Made by a program: the position numbers and the translations under genes. The notes under the pieces were generated by a model, which had not been told where the DNA came from, did no database searches, and worked only from the letters and a program-made list of their open reading frames with translations. Below are positions 11,224-21,900 of a stretch of DNA of 64,000 nt, one piece after another. Source of the DNA: Scenedesmus sp. ARA3 (taxonomy: Eukaryota; Chlorophyta; Chlorophyceae; Sphaeropleales; Scenedesmaceae); assembly GCA_004335835.1 (NCBI GenBank), contig RWJK01001915.1, positions 6,328 through 70,327 on the forward strand, read 5' to 3'. Each line of letters starts with the position of its first letter. The first letter of the stretch is position 1.

Positions 11224-12236
11224 AGGCCTTCACTTTCACGCACGTTGCCTCTGGCAAGGAGGTGCGCGGGCCCAAGAGCACCCAGCTGTACCGCGGCAAC
11301 CCAAATGCCAAGCACGCAGCGGTGGAGGTGGGAGACGCATACACCTACGAAGCAGCAGGCAAAAAGACCGGCAAGGAGCGTTACATGCTGGAGGTGGTGG
11401 CTGTGGGTGGAGGCGATGACAAGTACTACGTGCCACGCTGCGTGTCAGGCAACATCAGTGAGTGAAGTGCATCCTCATGAGCCATGTTGTTGGCAACGGC
11501 AGCAAGCATGTTGCCAGAGCATGTGCGCAGCAGCAACCAGCAACTCGGTGTGTGTGGTTTGTGGATCAAACAGGGCTGCAGGCGGCAACATGCCCAGGTG
11601 CCAGGGCTGAGGCTTTTGCGTACCAGAGCCCAGTTCACAATAAACTTGAATAATTTGCTTTGCATGCCTAAACACTCGGCAAACTCCATGTTTACAGCAA
11701 TTGTTCAGCAGACCCCACCTGGCAGTGCTGTACCGTACAGCACAGGTGCTCCAGTGGCAGCTGCATTTGCCGCAGCTGCAGGGATGACATCCATGCTGCA
11801 CATATCTCAGCTACCGCTGTTTTGATGTCAGCTGCACGTGCTCACGCGCTGCACATGCCCCCTCACCTCACAACACCAGCTCCAACTTCTGCTGCGTGCA
11901 CTCTGCAACCACCTCTGCTGCTGCAGACCTGGGCGCTGTCAACCGCAAGCTGCTGTCGCACGCCATCCATATCTGCACCATCTGCCCATGAACTGCGCGC
12001 TCATCGCTGCTGCTGCTGCTGCTGCTGCCGCTGCTGCTGCTATTGCTGCTGCTGCCATTGCTGCTGCTGCAGACCTGGACGCAGTGAACCGCAAGCTGCT
12101 CACGCGTCGCTTCAGAAAGACTGGCCCCATGGCCCCCAAGAAGCCGCCCGAGGTGTGGTGCTTTGCAGGCGTGAGCAACGCACAGCTGATGGCCAGCCAC
12201 CTTGCGGCCATGCAGCAGTCGCTGACGGGGTTTTGA
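10695..12236 (+). CDS. pRiA4b ORF-3-like domain protein, tandem copy 3
   Basis: Exons 10695-10847, 11226-11457 and 12073-12236 join in phases 0 and 1, giving about 182 residues. All three reading frames are intact. It has TMFNVHRVLQFCI, FTFTHVASGKEV, EVGDAYTYEA and YYVPRCVSGN, the same order as copy 1. The C-terminal exon (FRKTGPMAPKKPPEVWCF) has diverged more from copy 1 than the first two exons. Intron 1 ends in a long CTG tract. Intron 2 contains a truncated copy of the exon 3 start at 11915-11956, with its own ctgcag acceptor, about 146 bp before the real one. The family assignment is by eye, and the function is unknown. Confidence 0.65.
11150..11225 (+). repeat. CTG tract ending in the 3' splice site of copy 3 exon 2
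   Basis: About 17 uninterrupted CTG units after a mixed ctg/ttg lead, ending directly in the ctgcag acceptor. Confidence 0.95.
11915..11956 (+). repeat. Echo of copy 3 exon 3 start with acceptor
   Basis: Matches 12061-12100: CTG run, cag acceptor, then acctgg.cgc.gt.aaccgcaagctgct. The copy then diverges and soon meets a stop. It is probably a partial tandem duplication, not an alternative exon. Confidence 0.8.
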
Positions 12237-12367
12237 AAGCAGCACAGACAAGTGGGTGGTGAAGTGGCTACGGAGAGAGTGGGTTGAACAGCAGCAGGTG
12301 CAAGTGGCGAGCTTGTTCGATTATGCGTGTTGAATTTGGATGGATACGGTTAAATGTGGTCAAAACA

Positions 12368-12460
12368 TTTCCTGGGGTGAGGTGTGGCGGAGGTGTCAAC
12401 CATGCCCAGCTGATGTTCAGCCACCTGGTGGCAATACAGCAGCTACCTGATGGTAGGAGG
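12368..12460 (+). pseudogene. Fragment of a fourth ORF3-like copy (exon 3 tail)
   Basis: Translates as GVNHAQLMFSHLVAIQQL, close to GVSNAQLMASHLAAMQQS at the end of copy 3. No exon 1 or 2 accompanies it. It runs directly into dispersed repeat A. Confidence 0.65.
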
Positions 12461-12563
12461 CGTGGGGGTGCATGAGGTATCCTCATCGCCACACACGTCC
12501 CCTTCCTTGACTTACGCGGATGTTAAGTGTGAACGTACCACGCGTAGCTCATCCATTCACCTA
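12449..12563 (+). repeat. Dispersed repeat A, copy 1 (others at 18767-18874 and 46381-46425)
   Basis: About 110 bases starting gctgatggtaggaggcgtgg are shared with 18767-18874 at high identity. The 3' part (gttaagtgtgaac..accacgc.tagctca) is also found at 46381-46425. The first copy overlaps the ORF3-like exon remnant, so the unit may have picked up gene sequence. Confidence 0.8.
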
Positions 12564-13836
12564 CTGGCGGAGTGGCAAAGGGAGCATGTGGCAGGTGGGG
12601 CATTGATTTGGGTGCAACCACCACTGGTGGGTGAGTGGTTGGGGGAGGGTGGTTGAACAGCAGCACACATTACACGCGAACTTGTCAAGAGCATGCGCTT
12701 AGCTTGAGAGTTCTGAGTTGGCAAAGAAGGGATGTCGATGGTGCTGGTGGGGTGACGGCATCAATGACGCTGGAATGCCAGCAGCTTGGGACATGGTGGG
12801 CTTGTCTTGGCGGCTTCCCAATGTGTGACTGTCGGGAGGACAGTGATCGTGCCATTCAAAGGCCACTTGAAGGGTGCATGTAAATTCCAAACGAATGAAG
12901 AAAGAGTTGAGTGATGAAGAGCAGCCTGGCTGGGCAAGAGGATCATGTGTGGCAGGTGGCGGAGGTTGCTGCAAGGCAGTTGCTGTTTGAAGCGCGGGTC
13001 GCTTGCTGCAGCATCATGATGAATTTAAAAGAACTTCAGAGACCATTTGATTTCTGGTGCAGCTGCTGTGGAATGGCTGGTGCAGTTTGCTTTGAAGCAT
13101 TTTTGCAGAAGGACGGTGGTGAAGTATGTTGACGGCAGCATGCGGTCCATTTACGTCTGCTCCGGCCTGCTGTGAGGTTTGGGAGGGTTCAGGAGCATGA
13201 AAGGGGTGGCTGGTTTTACGATTGTGTGCTGTACACTGGGAATGAGTGTTGTGTGAACGGGCGCACTAACTCTGGGTTGGTCTTGTGTGGCAAAGCTGTG
13301 CCAGGCTGCGTGCTTGCATACCAGTAATCAAGGACAGAAGCAATGTTTTGTCATGGCAGGCAAGACCTTGAACAGCTAGGATTCCCTGTGCGGGCTCAGG
13401 CTACTTTACATTAATCGCGCTGTTTGAAGATGATATGAGGAATCCGATCCTAGATATTCAAGCGACACTGAGAACTGGGAACAGGGTTTGCTTGATCTCA
13501 AATCTGCGAAGTCCGAAGTTGTACTGCCGTGCCTGTGGTTATCGGGTGTTACCAGCAGCTTAGGTCAATAAAAATATCTTTTGTTTCTCAAGGTTTGTTG
13601 TTGATGATCTATCGTATTTACACTACTTTAGGGGCCCCTCGGCCGATGTGAACGGCGTGTTCAACAAGGCTTGTGCAACTTGTGAATACGTGCAAGTTTG
13701 AGCACCTTTTATTACCCAAGGATTGATTACCTGGGAGACGTAGTGCTTCGTTATAGCTTGACCGCGGTTCCGCAAGCGACTGCTACAGCTGCAACCTGCC
13801 CTTTCACGCTGCTTTGGCTGATCAAACCGAACGCTC
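12564..13836. other. Intergenic, nothing recognised
   Basis: No open frame with plausible composition and no repeat. The last few hundred bases should carry the promoter of the flavin oxidase gene. Confidence 0.35.
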
Positions 13837-15480
13837 ATGGATCCTTACAAGCACAAACGTGCACTAATAATGCTGACTGCGTTGATCTTTGCATCAGAAT
13901 ACGCAGTGGCAGCGGCCCCTGCCTGTGATTGCAGCAATGAACCCCTGACGGCCCAGCACGCAGCCAACCTGACATCCTGCAAAGTGCTCATTATCGGGGC
14001 TGGCCCTGGCGGGCTGTACTCAGCCTACTTCCTGCGAGAGCTTGGCAGTGATGTGTGCCTTGTTGAGAAGAAGAAGGAGCTAGGAGGTGGGCTGCCTAAC
14101 AGCATGCTACTGTTTACAGCTGTCAGGTCAGCTGCAAGCTGCGCTGGGCGCAGCAGTACACTCACTGGCTCTCCACATTTGCTGCTCCTCCAATCCAACG
14201 CTACAAACTAACATACAGAAGATGACACGACGTGGATGTAATCTGAGATGGTGACTGGACCGAAAAGTACCTGCCCGCATATCCTGTATCGTATCTGGCT
14301 TGTGCCAGTACTACATCGCTTTTGCCAAGCAATGGTGTGCATGCTGCTGCTTTGAATGATTGATTTGCATGCGGATGCAGGCAAGCAGCAGGCCACCGAG
14401 CCCCCAAAGCAGCTGGCCACCCCAGGCAGTCCTCCCTGGCTAGACCCAGCAGCCATTGGCACCTGCGGCCTGCGCCTCAACCAGGCCTTTGCTGACCAGC
14501 GCTGCCTGGCATCCCGCATGGGCGTCAGCTCTCAGGAAGCAGACTTCGACTCACTCTACAATGCCAAGTAAGCGCCAGTAGGCGCTTCTAGATCGAAGGG
14601 CTCTGGAAGTTCCTGAGGTGGATGGTCATGCAGGCAGTTTGCTGGCATTGAGCTGACACGGTGTCGACAGCTCGACGGCAGCTCGCACATAAACCACCTT
14701 GTGTAACTGGTTGCTTGCTGTGAGTCCGTGCAGGGGCCAGTGGCATCGCTCCACGCAAGCCTTCTTAGGACCTGCAGGCAAAAGGGGCAGCGCCTTCCCT
14801 GGCTTGTCTGCTGCTGATCCAGACAATGAAGACCTGGAATCAAGCATGCTGGAGTATGCCTTTGTAACAGGCAGCTCCAACGTCAATCCTGTCACTGGCG
14901 AGTCGCCACGGCCGCACCCAGCGGCAAAGTGCGCCACTTACAAGCGTGCAAAGGACTACCTGGTTGCCCTGTATGGGCAGGCAGGATATGATTTCCTGCT
15001 GGCAGGTGCGAGCTTTGGCAGCGGTTGCACTGATCATGAGGTGAATGCCAGGTGCTGCAAGCCGTAAAATCACCGCTGTGCGGCTGCGCATGGCTGTATG
15101 TTGCTCTGGGACAAGGTGCTGACAATGCACAGCTGTGAGCGGCAGCTGTGACGCTGTTTTTGCTTTTGCTGCCTCTGCTGCTGCAGGTGCCAGCTTCCGT
15201 AATGATTGGGAGAGTGAGCTGGATGTGTGCGGGGTGAGTACTGGTGCAGCTGCTGGCATGCTGCACAGCTTCCCATCCAAGAACATGCCACAGCCAATCA
15301 ATGGCAGCCTGCTCAACAGCTGCGATCATTTGCACCACAGCCTGTGCCTGAGCAGCTGTATTGCAAGCTGCCAGCTTCTGGTCTTTTGCATAGCTGGGAT
15401 GCAACCACAGCCTTCAAGTCAGTCAGTCCTGTCGGCCCTTGCTGCTGCTGTTGACATCACATCAATGGGCTGTTCTTTGA

Positions 15481-15520
<40 letters not shown>

Positions 15521-17132
15521 GCAGTACATCGCTTACTACACGGCTGACTGGCAGCGGCCAGGCACCTCCTTCTACCCCGAGGGGGGCTTCAGGTGGGACG
15601 GCACTGCACAGCGTCCTGCACGGCATGCTGATGATCATCAGCAGCACGCCATCAGCTGCAATATTGCAGCATAAATGCTTGCAGATGCCACATGTCGGCT
15701 GTGGCTGCAACTGCGATGTGCTCTGGACAAGGTTTAGTCCCTTCCTGGAAGCACCACACCAAAGCAAGGTCAACAGTGTGCTGGCAGGCAAACCTGTGCA
15801 ACAGAGGCTCCCAGTATCGGACAGCAAGCTCTTCCTGCTGCATTGGTTGCAGCCCGTTAATGCACACACTTGAAGCAAATCCTCTGAATTGTTTCCTATG
15901 TGTTTTTTGTTCTTCATGCAGGCGCTTCCACAGCGAGCTCCGCAAGCGCATCGCTGCTGCAGGCGTGCGCATCTTCAACTCCAGCCCCATCAACTGCCTC
16001 TCAGAAATTACAACAGCAAACACAGCGCCAAGTTCTGCCAGCAAGTATGCTGCGCTGACGGCCAGTGGCCGCGGCTGGCGAGCTGAGAGGTTGATTTTGA
16101 ACCCTGTGCCCAGAGATGTGCTGAAGATGCAGGGCAGTCTTGCAGCAAAGCTGGCACAGCAGCCCGAGCTGAACAGCATCACTCCTGTGAAGGTGGCTGT
16201 GTACAATGCGTACTGGCCCTCCCGGTGAGTGCTGCGCATAGCAGCAGGTCGCTTGTTTGTGTGAAGTAGCTGCCATGGTCAGCCATTACAACAGGCAGAA
16301 AATTGCATGCCGATGGATCCTGAATAGCAGGCAGAAGCAAGGCAGAAGCCTTGATAGCATTGTTGCGCCAGGAGCAACCCTCCCAGACCTGTTGCCCACA
16401 CCTTTCGCTTGCTTGCATTGTGTGTGCAGGTGGTGGGAAAAGTATGCGAGCCGCAGTGGCCGCAACTTCCTGCTGGTGACCCCCTCAGACAGCCGCTGCC
16501 TTTTGCGCTCCGAGTTCCCCGGTGTCAAGGCGCTGGCATCAGTCAACGCCAGCCGGTCGGTGTACACTGATGACCCAAAGTGCGCCGAGAAGTGGGAGAA
16601 ACTGCATGCGTCTGGCGGTATTGCCGCTGTCAGGAAAGCAGTGGTAGAGGCTCTTCAGAGCTTCTTCCCTCAAGAGAAGATCCCGCAGCCGATTACTGGC
16701 GGTGATGCATTCTGCCTGCCAGTTGCAGCATGGCATTATCTGAAAGGAAATGGCACTGCACGCAAGGTGACCGTGCAACGTGTCGCAGACTGGGCTCTGG
16801 CCCCGTTACAAGGTTTTAACAGCCGTGGTTCTGCTGAACCCAAGAGCAGCATTTGCATGGTCGGAGAGGCTTATTACATAACTGGATCTGGGTGGTCATG
16901 GGGTGCTCTGCAAAGCGCCATGCGCTGCCTGAAAGCAAAGTTTGCTGATGTGATGAGCGAGGCTGCTAAGGCTGACATGGAGTTTGTTCGGGTGGGCTGT
17001 CAGAAGGGCAGGACGACTGCTGTGTCGCCAGATGCCGCAGCTGAATTGACATTTAAGGGTGAGGTGAGGCAGGCGGCTGGGGTTCAGCTGCCACGGCTGA
17101 ATCCTGCCACTGGCAGGACACTTGCTGAGTAG
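13837..17132 (+). CDS. Secreted flavin amine-oxidase-like protein
   Basis: Seven exons: 13837-14086, 14381-14567, 14734-15005, 15187-15233, 15525-15592, 15922-16224, 16430-17132. All phases agree, giving about 609 residues. The first 25-28 residues look like a signal peptide (ALIMLTALIFASEYAVAAA). Residues about 48-80 form the FAD-binding Rossmann unit, VLIIGAGPGGLYSAYFLREL with the ribose-binding Glu in LVEKKKELGG. The C-terminus has the second FAD contact typical of flavin amine oxidases (MVGEAYYITGSGWSWGALQSA). By family it would oxidise an amine or amino acid and release peroxide, outside the cell or in an endomembrane compartment; the substrate is unknown. Introns 3 and 4 end in CTG-rich acceptors. 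A TGTAA lies at 17358-17362. Confidence 0.85.
15482..15522 (+). repeat. CTG tract at the acceptor of flavin oxidase exon 5
   Basis: About twelve CTG units run into ctgtgcag, the 3' splice site of exon 5. Confidence 0.9.
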
Positions 17133-17900
17133 CAGCTGCAACCGCAAGTTGTCTACACAAATCTGCATGTGTGCACATGCGATTACCACGGTCTCCGTGT
17201 GCCGCATGATCATGAGCAGTGTGGGGAGTCGTGCCACCTGTGATGGCTGGGAATGTGCTGGCTGATGGAGTGCCAGCATGCGATGGTATGCTGTCAATGC
17301 ATCAGGACTTTTCGGCTCACCAACAATGCTTTGGCCTCATAAGCCGGTAACTAGCAGTGTAATGCCAGCAAGGCGCTGCAGTGCAGCAAGTCCAAGGATT
17401 ACCAAAGGTAACAAGCAGGCAAACAACATATCATATAGCATGTCCAAGACCCTTGCCGGCATGCGTTGACGGCACCATACACTACTGTCAGCACAGCAAG
17501 CACCGCCTAGGCGCAAAGGCATCGACTGGCTGTGTACAACAGTCACTGACCACACCGTCATAAGAGCGCAAGTCATGTCAACCTGCCGCATGTCATCGCT
17601 GCTGCCACTGCCTGCTGCTGTGCCCGGGGGGGATGAAATGCTTTTATGTGCAGAAAAAGCAGACGCTTTGCCCCTGTAAGTCGGTCGTGTTCCTCATCAA
17701 ATGATCATCATCAGCATAACAGCCCTCCCGTTCTAACAGCTGCTGCATACGCAAACCGACTGCAGCTGCAGCCCTGCAGGACTGCGGTAAGTGAGCAGCA
17801 GTGACTGCCAATATAAGCCCATTTCATGCATTGCAATATGATCAAATCTGGTCAAAGGTGCAAACAACTGCTGGATGTAAGCAAAGATAACAAAGACAAA

Positions 17901-17953
17901 GACATACTATGTTTAGTAAGCGCTTAGTAAGCGCTTACTAAACATAGTATGTC
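17901..17953. repeat. 53-bp near-perfect palindrome
   Basis: The arms, gacatactatgtttagtaag.. and its complement, meet with almost no loop. The centre also holds a direct repeat of gtaagcgctta. With a one-base bulge the pairing extends about five more bases on each side. It is far more AT-rich than its surroundings. Confidence 0.9.
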
Positions 17954-18766
17954 TTGTCAAAGGGATGGTTGTATGCAAACACGTCGCAGTGTGGCTGGCA
18001 CCCAAATGCTACCCCGTTCTGCACAGTTTGATGAAGCCGCCTTGTTCATGCGTTTCATCAAGTCTAGTTATGTCAGATGGACGGCAGCGGCAGAGAAGTG
18101 CTTGCTGTCGCCCCTGCTTCCATACGCGCTGCCCTGTTAACGCGCCAAACACACATAGAACCGTCCTATATACACACACCAGCTGTTTGTTCGGCGACAC
18201 AGTATGATGCAATCGGCCTCTTCTGAGCACCACGTACCAAAACGTCTGCAGATGCACAGCCCAGAAATCACAGCCCGCAATTCATGAAGCTCGTGACTGC
18301 TACTTTAAGGGTGCTGCATGCAATGAAGTGGACTGCTGTCATCCCAGGTGGATCAATGCATGAGTCCAGCTCATAACCCCCATCTGCATGAACGCTGTGA
18401 CCCGCAGTTAGCAGCATATGCACATGTCATAAGTGGCACGCGGGCCCCTCCCTGCTGCGTCATTCTGTTCAGCATTTGCCGTGCAGCTAATGAGCAGCAC
18501 TGGCTGCTGCATCATTTCTATGAGCATCTGCCATGTAGCTGCTAAACTGGCTGCTGCTGCCTGCAATCAAGATGTATTGCGATGCTACACCGGCACACAC
18601 TGGACTGCAGCACACAAGCTGCTGCATTCAATTGTTGCCGAACCTTGCTGCTGCTGCTGCATGTGCAACCAAGGTAGCAGATGTGGCGCCACCTGTGCGC
18701 ACTCGGGTGTCAACAACCCGCCGCATAACCTGCTGCCAAACCTTGGAGCTGTGAGGAATGCTGCGC

Positions 18767-18874
18767 TGATGGTAGGAGGCGTGGAGGCGCATGAGGTATC
18801 CTCATCGCCACACGCCCCCGTCCTTAACTTACGCGGGTGTTAAGTGTGAACACACCACGCTTAGCTCACTCACT
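18767..18874 (+). repeat. Dispersed repeat A, copy 2
   Basis: Closely matches 12449-12563, including gaggtatcctcatcgccacac and gttaagtgtgaac. Here the sequence before the repeat only weakly resembles the ORF3-like exon. Confidence 0.8.
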
Positions 18875-18891
18875 CATGCTGTGCGGCAGCG

Positions 18892-18990
18892 CCTCAGCGC
18901 ATCAGGCACCTCAGCGATCAGGCACCTCAGCGATCAGGCACCTCAGCGCATCAGGCACCTCAGCGCATCAGGCACCTCAGCGCATCAGGC
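18892..18990 (+). repeat. 16/17-bp minisatellite, six units
   Basis: Unit cctcagcgcatcaggca, with a 16-base variant lacking one c in units 2 and 3. The stop codon of the CBM1 receptor-like gene (18977-18979, minus strand) falls in the last unit. Confidence 0.9.
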
Positions 18991-21900
18991 GGCGGCGAGC
19001 CATCCTTGCAGGATCTGAAGATGTCGCTGGTCCCGCATATGCCGGCTGCGGCTGCCAGCCGCCACTGCTGATTGTTGAGGTTACTGTGTTGGTGGGAGAA
19101 GAGGGCTCAATTGAGATGGGGTAGGATTCCACGCGGCCTAGAGCTATGGGTGCTTTTGCACCAGCAGCAGCAGCAGCAGTAGCAGCTGTGCCGGAGCCCA
19201 CAGGTGAAGATGGGCCGGTGCCGACAGGCGATGTTGGCCTGCTCACTTCCGGTGTTGTCGGTCTGCTGTAGGTGGACCTGCGAGGAGAATGGATGCATAC
19301 ACATATTGATGACACATACATCAGATAATGCTGTGACATCAATCAATGCAGCGGCAAGTCGCGGCAGGCTAGGCGATGCAGCAAAAGCACCTAGAAGTGC
19401 GAGCTGAGCTCATGGTGTGCGCCTGGCAAACATGACATCCGCACTTTCACATGCCTCTCAAGTGGGGGCAATTTGACCAGACTGGCTCTTGCCATTAGGA
19501 GCAACAGTAGAGAATGCTTGAAAGTGAGCATACATTGCACAATTCCCCGACAAATGATTATCACCTAACATAATGAAACTCACCTCAGCTGGCCAATGTC
19601 CATCCATGGCTCCTGAGGGCTGGCCTGCTGCCCCTGCCCAAGCTCATTGTCCTGCACCACCCTGCTTGCAGGAAGGTCCTCATCATCTGCCTTGTCAGCC
19701 CACCAGCTGCTAAACCATGTACCCCAACCACCACCACCAGCACCTGCTGCTGCTGCACCTGTTGCTGCACCTGGCCCGCTGCTGCGGCCACCACGCTTTG
19801 TCGCAGCAGCAGCTGCTGCCGCTCCCCCTCCCGCTGCTGCTGCTGCCGCAGACGCGAGAGCAACTGAGCTGCCTGCTTCGCTGTCAGCCGTTCTGTCATA
19901 TGACATGACCTTACTGGCGGAGTCCCTGCTGTCAACACTAGCCAGCCTGTTCTGCCTTGACTGACTCGTGCCTGCTCGCGCCTCAGCAGCCTTGGGTGTG
20001 TCTGGTGGCGAGTCCCAAGGGACAGTAGCGAATGCTGCACCAGCGCTGTCAATGCTCCCAGTGCGCTGCGCTGCACGCAGCTTCGCAGCAGCTGCGCTAG
20101 CTGTGGCCGCGCCCGCAGCCGTCGCTGCTGCCGCAGCAGCTGCTGCATTGCTGGCTGAACCCTTGCGTTGGGGCTCAAAAGCCCCTGCCTCACTGTCAGT
20201 TGGTGTGTCCCATGGCACTGTCTCTGTTGTTGCACCGACGCTGGTCACGCGTGCAATCCTGCTTGCAGGGATCATTACCTGCTGCTCAGCGCCGCTGCTG
20301 CTGCTGGGGCCGGCTGCCGGACCCCTGCGCGCTGCTGCAGCAGCAGCCCCTCTTGCACCGCCTAGCCCTGCAACTGCTGCTGCAAGTGCTGCAGAGCTGT
20401 GCTGAGATGCATCTTCTTCTGCCTCATGCCGCAAATCAGCTCCAGCCCCAGCCTCACTGGCTGTTGGTGTGTCCCAAGGGACTGTCTCAGTTGCAGCACC
20501 GACGCTGGTCATGCGTGCAAGCCTGCTTGCAGGAATTGCCTTCTGCTGCTCAGCACCACTGCTGCTGCCGGCGCCTGCTGCTCCACCTCTGCACGCTGCT
20601 GCTGCTGCTGCTGCTGCACCTCCTGCACCGCCTAGCCCTGCCACTGCTGCTGCAAGCGCTGCAGAGCTGTGCTGTGACGCATCTTCATCTGCCTCAGCTC
20701 GGGACTCAGCTCCAGCCCCAGCCTCACTGGCTGTTGGTGTGTCCCATGGCACTGTGCCTGTTGCTGCTGTGCGGCTGTCGATGCTCCTCCAGCTGCGGAT
20801 TCTTGCTGCAATTCCACCAAACATTGCTGCAGGTGCTGCTGCTGCTGCTGCTGTGCCAGTGCTGCTGCTAGCAGCAGCTGGGGGTGGCAGATTTGCTGTT
20901 GAAGCTGCTGCTGTTGCTGTTGCTGAGTCTGGCTCGCGAGCAAATGATCCAGCCTCACTACCGGCAGAGGGTGTGGGTGCATCCCAGGTCACAGTGCCAG
21001 TGGCTGCACCCCTATCACTGATACTGCTCTGGTCCCTCTTGCCAACCACTGCTGCCGCTGCAGCACCTGCTGCTGCCGCCGCCCCAACACCTGCTGCTGC
21101 CGTTGCTGCTGTATGGTTGCTGTCAGCTGTCCTTGCTGCTTCAAGAGGCTCCTCAACAGGCTGTGCCTCATACTCACTGTGAATTGGCTCCTCAATTGCA
21201 ACTGGATCATACTCCTTGTTGTAGTGCCTTGCGTCTTGCTGATCCCTCCCAGTATCAACGTCACTGACAGCAGCTGGCTGGATCTCCTGTTTCTCATCTT
21301 TGTAAACACCATACCTCCCCCGCCAGTAACCTGGCTGCACCTCTGCCCCTGATGCTTCATCGACACCTGCTGCAGCAGCACCTGGTGCTTCCCTGGAATG
21401 CTCCGGCTGCTTGTATGCATCAAGCTGCTGCTTCTTGTCTGCGGCAGGATGCGGTTCATCCGCATACACTGGCTTGCAGCAGTGGCAAGGCAATGAGCCA
21501 TGCTTGCGAGAATAAAAATACAGCGCAAGGCAGGTCAAGCCAATCAAGCCACACACAGCTCCCAGGACGCCAGCTAAGATGCTTGTGCTGTCAGAGCTTG
21601 TTCCCCAAGATGCATTTACACCGCTGCCTGCTGCTGCTGACTCCTTGCTGCCTCTTTTGCGTGACACATCAAGCTTCTGGCCGCCAATTGTCACAGCTGA
21701 AACGTCAGGTGCTGGTAAGCCGCGAGCGCTGAATGCACTCTCAAGCGCTTCAAGCAGGCTTGGGCCATCATATGCTTTACCGCTGCTGCTGCTGCTGCTG
21801 CTGCCACTTGCGTTTGGGCTGTCCATGTTGGCTGCAGCTTTCAGTCTGTCTGCTGCCTCCTGGTTGGGAAGCGTGATGGTGGCAGTAGTGCCAGCCTGCA

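Larger units (their letters stand above)
17133..18976. other. Convergent intergenic region
   Basis: Lies between two genes that end toward each other, so it holds 3' flanks only. It contains a TGTAA at 17358-17362, a long palindrome at 17901-17953, dispersed repeat A at 18767-18874 and most of a minisatellite. No gene is recognised. Confidence 0.5.

Noticed and set aside
20200..21182. Long open frames on the plus strand across the CBM1 gene tail
   Set aside because: They are antisense shadows of GC-rich Ala/Ser coding sequence; the minus strand gives a continuous multi-exon protein with domains and correct splice phases.
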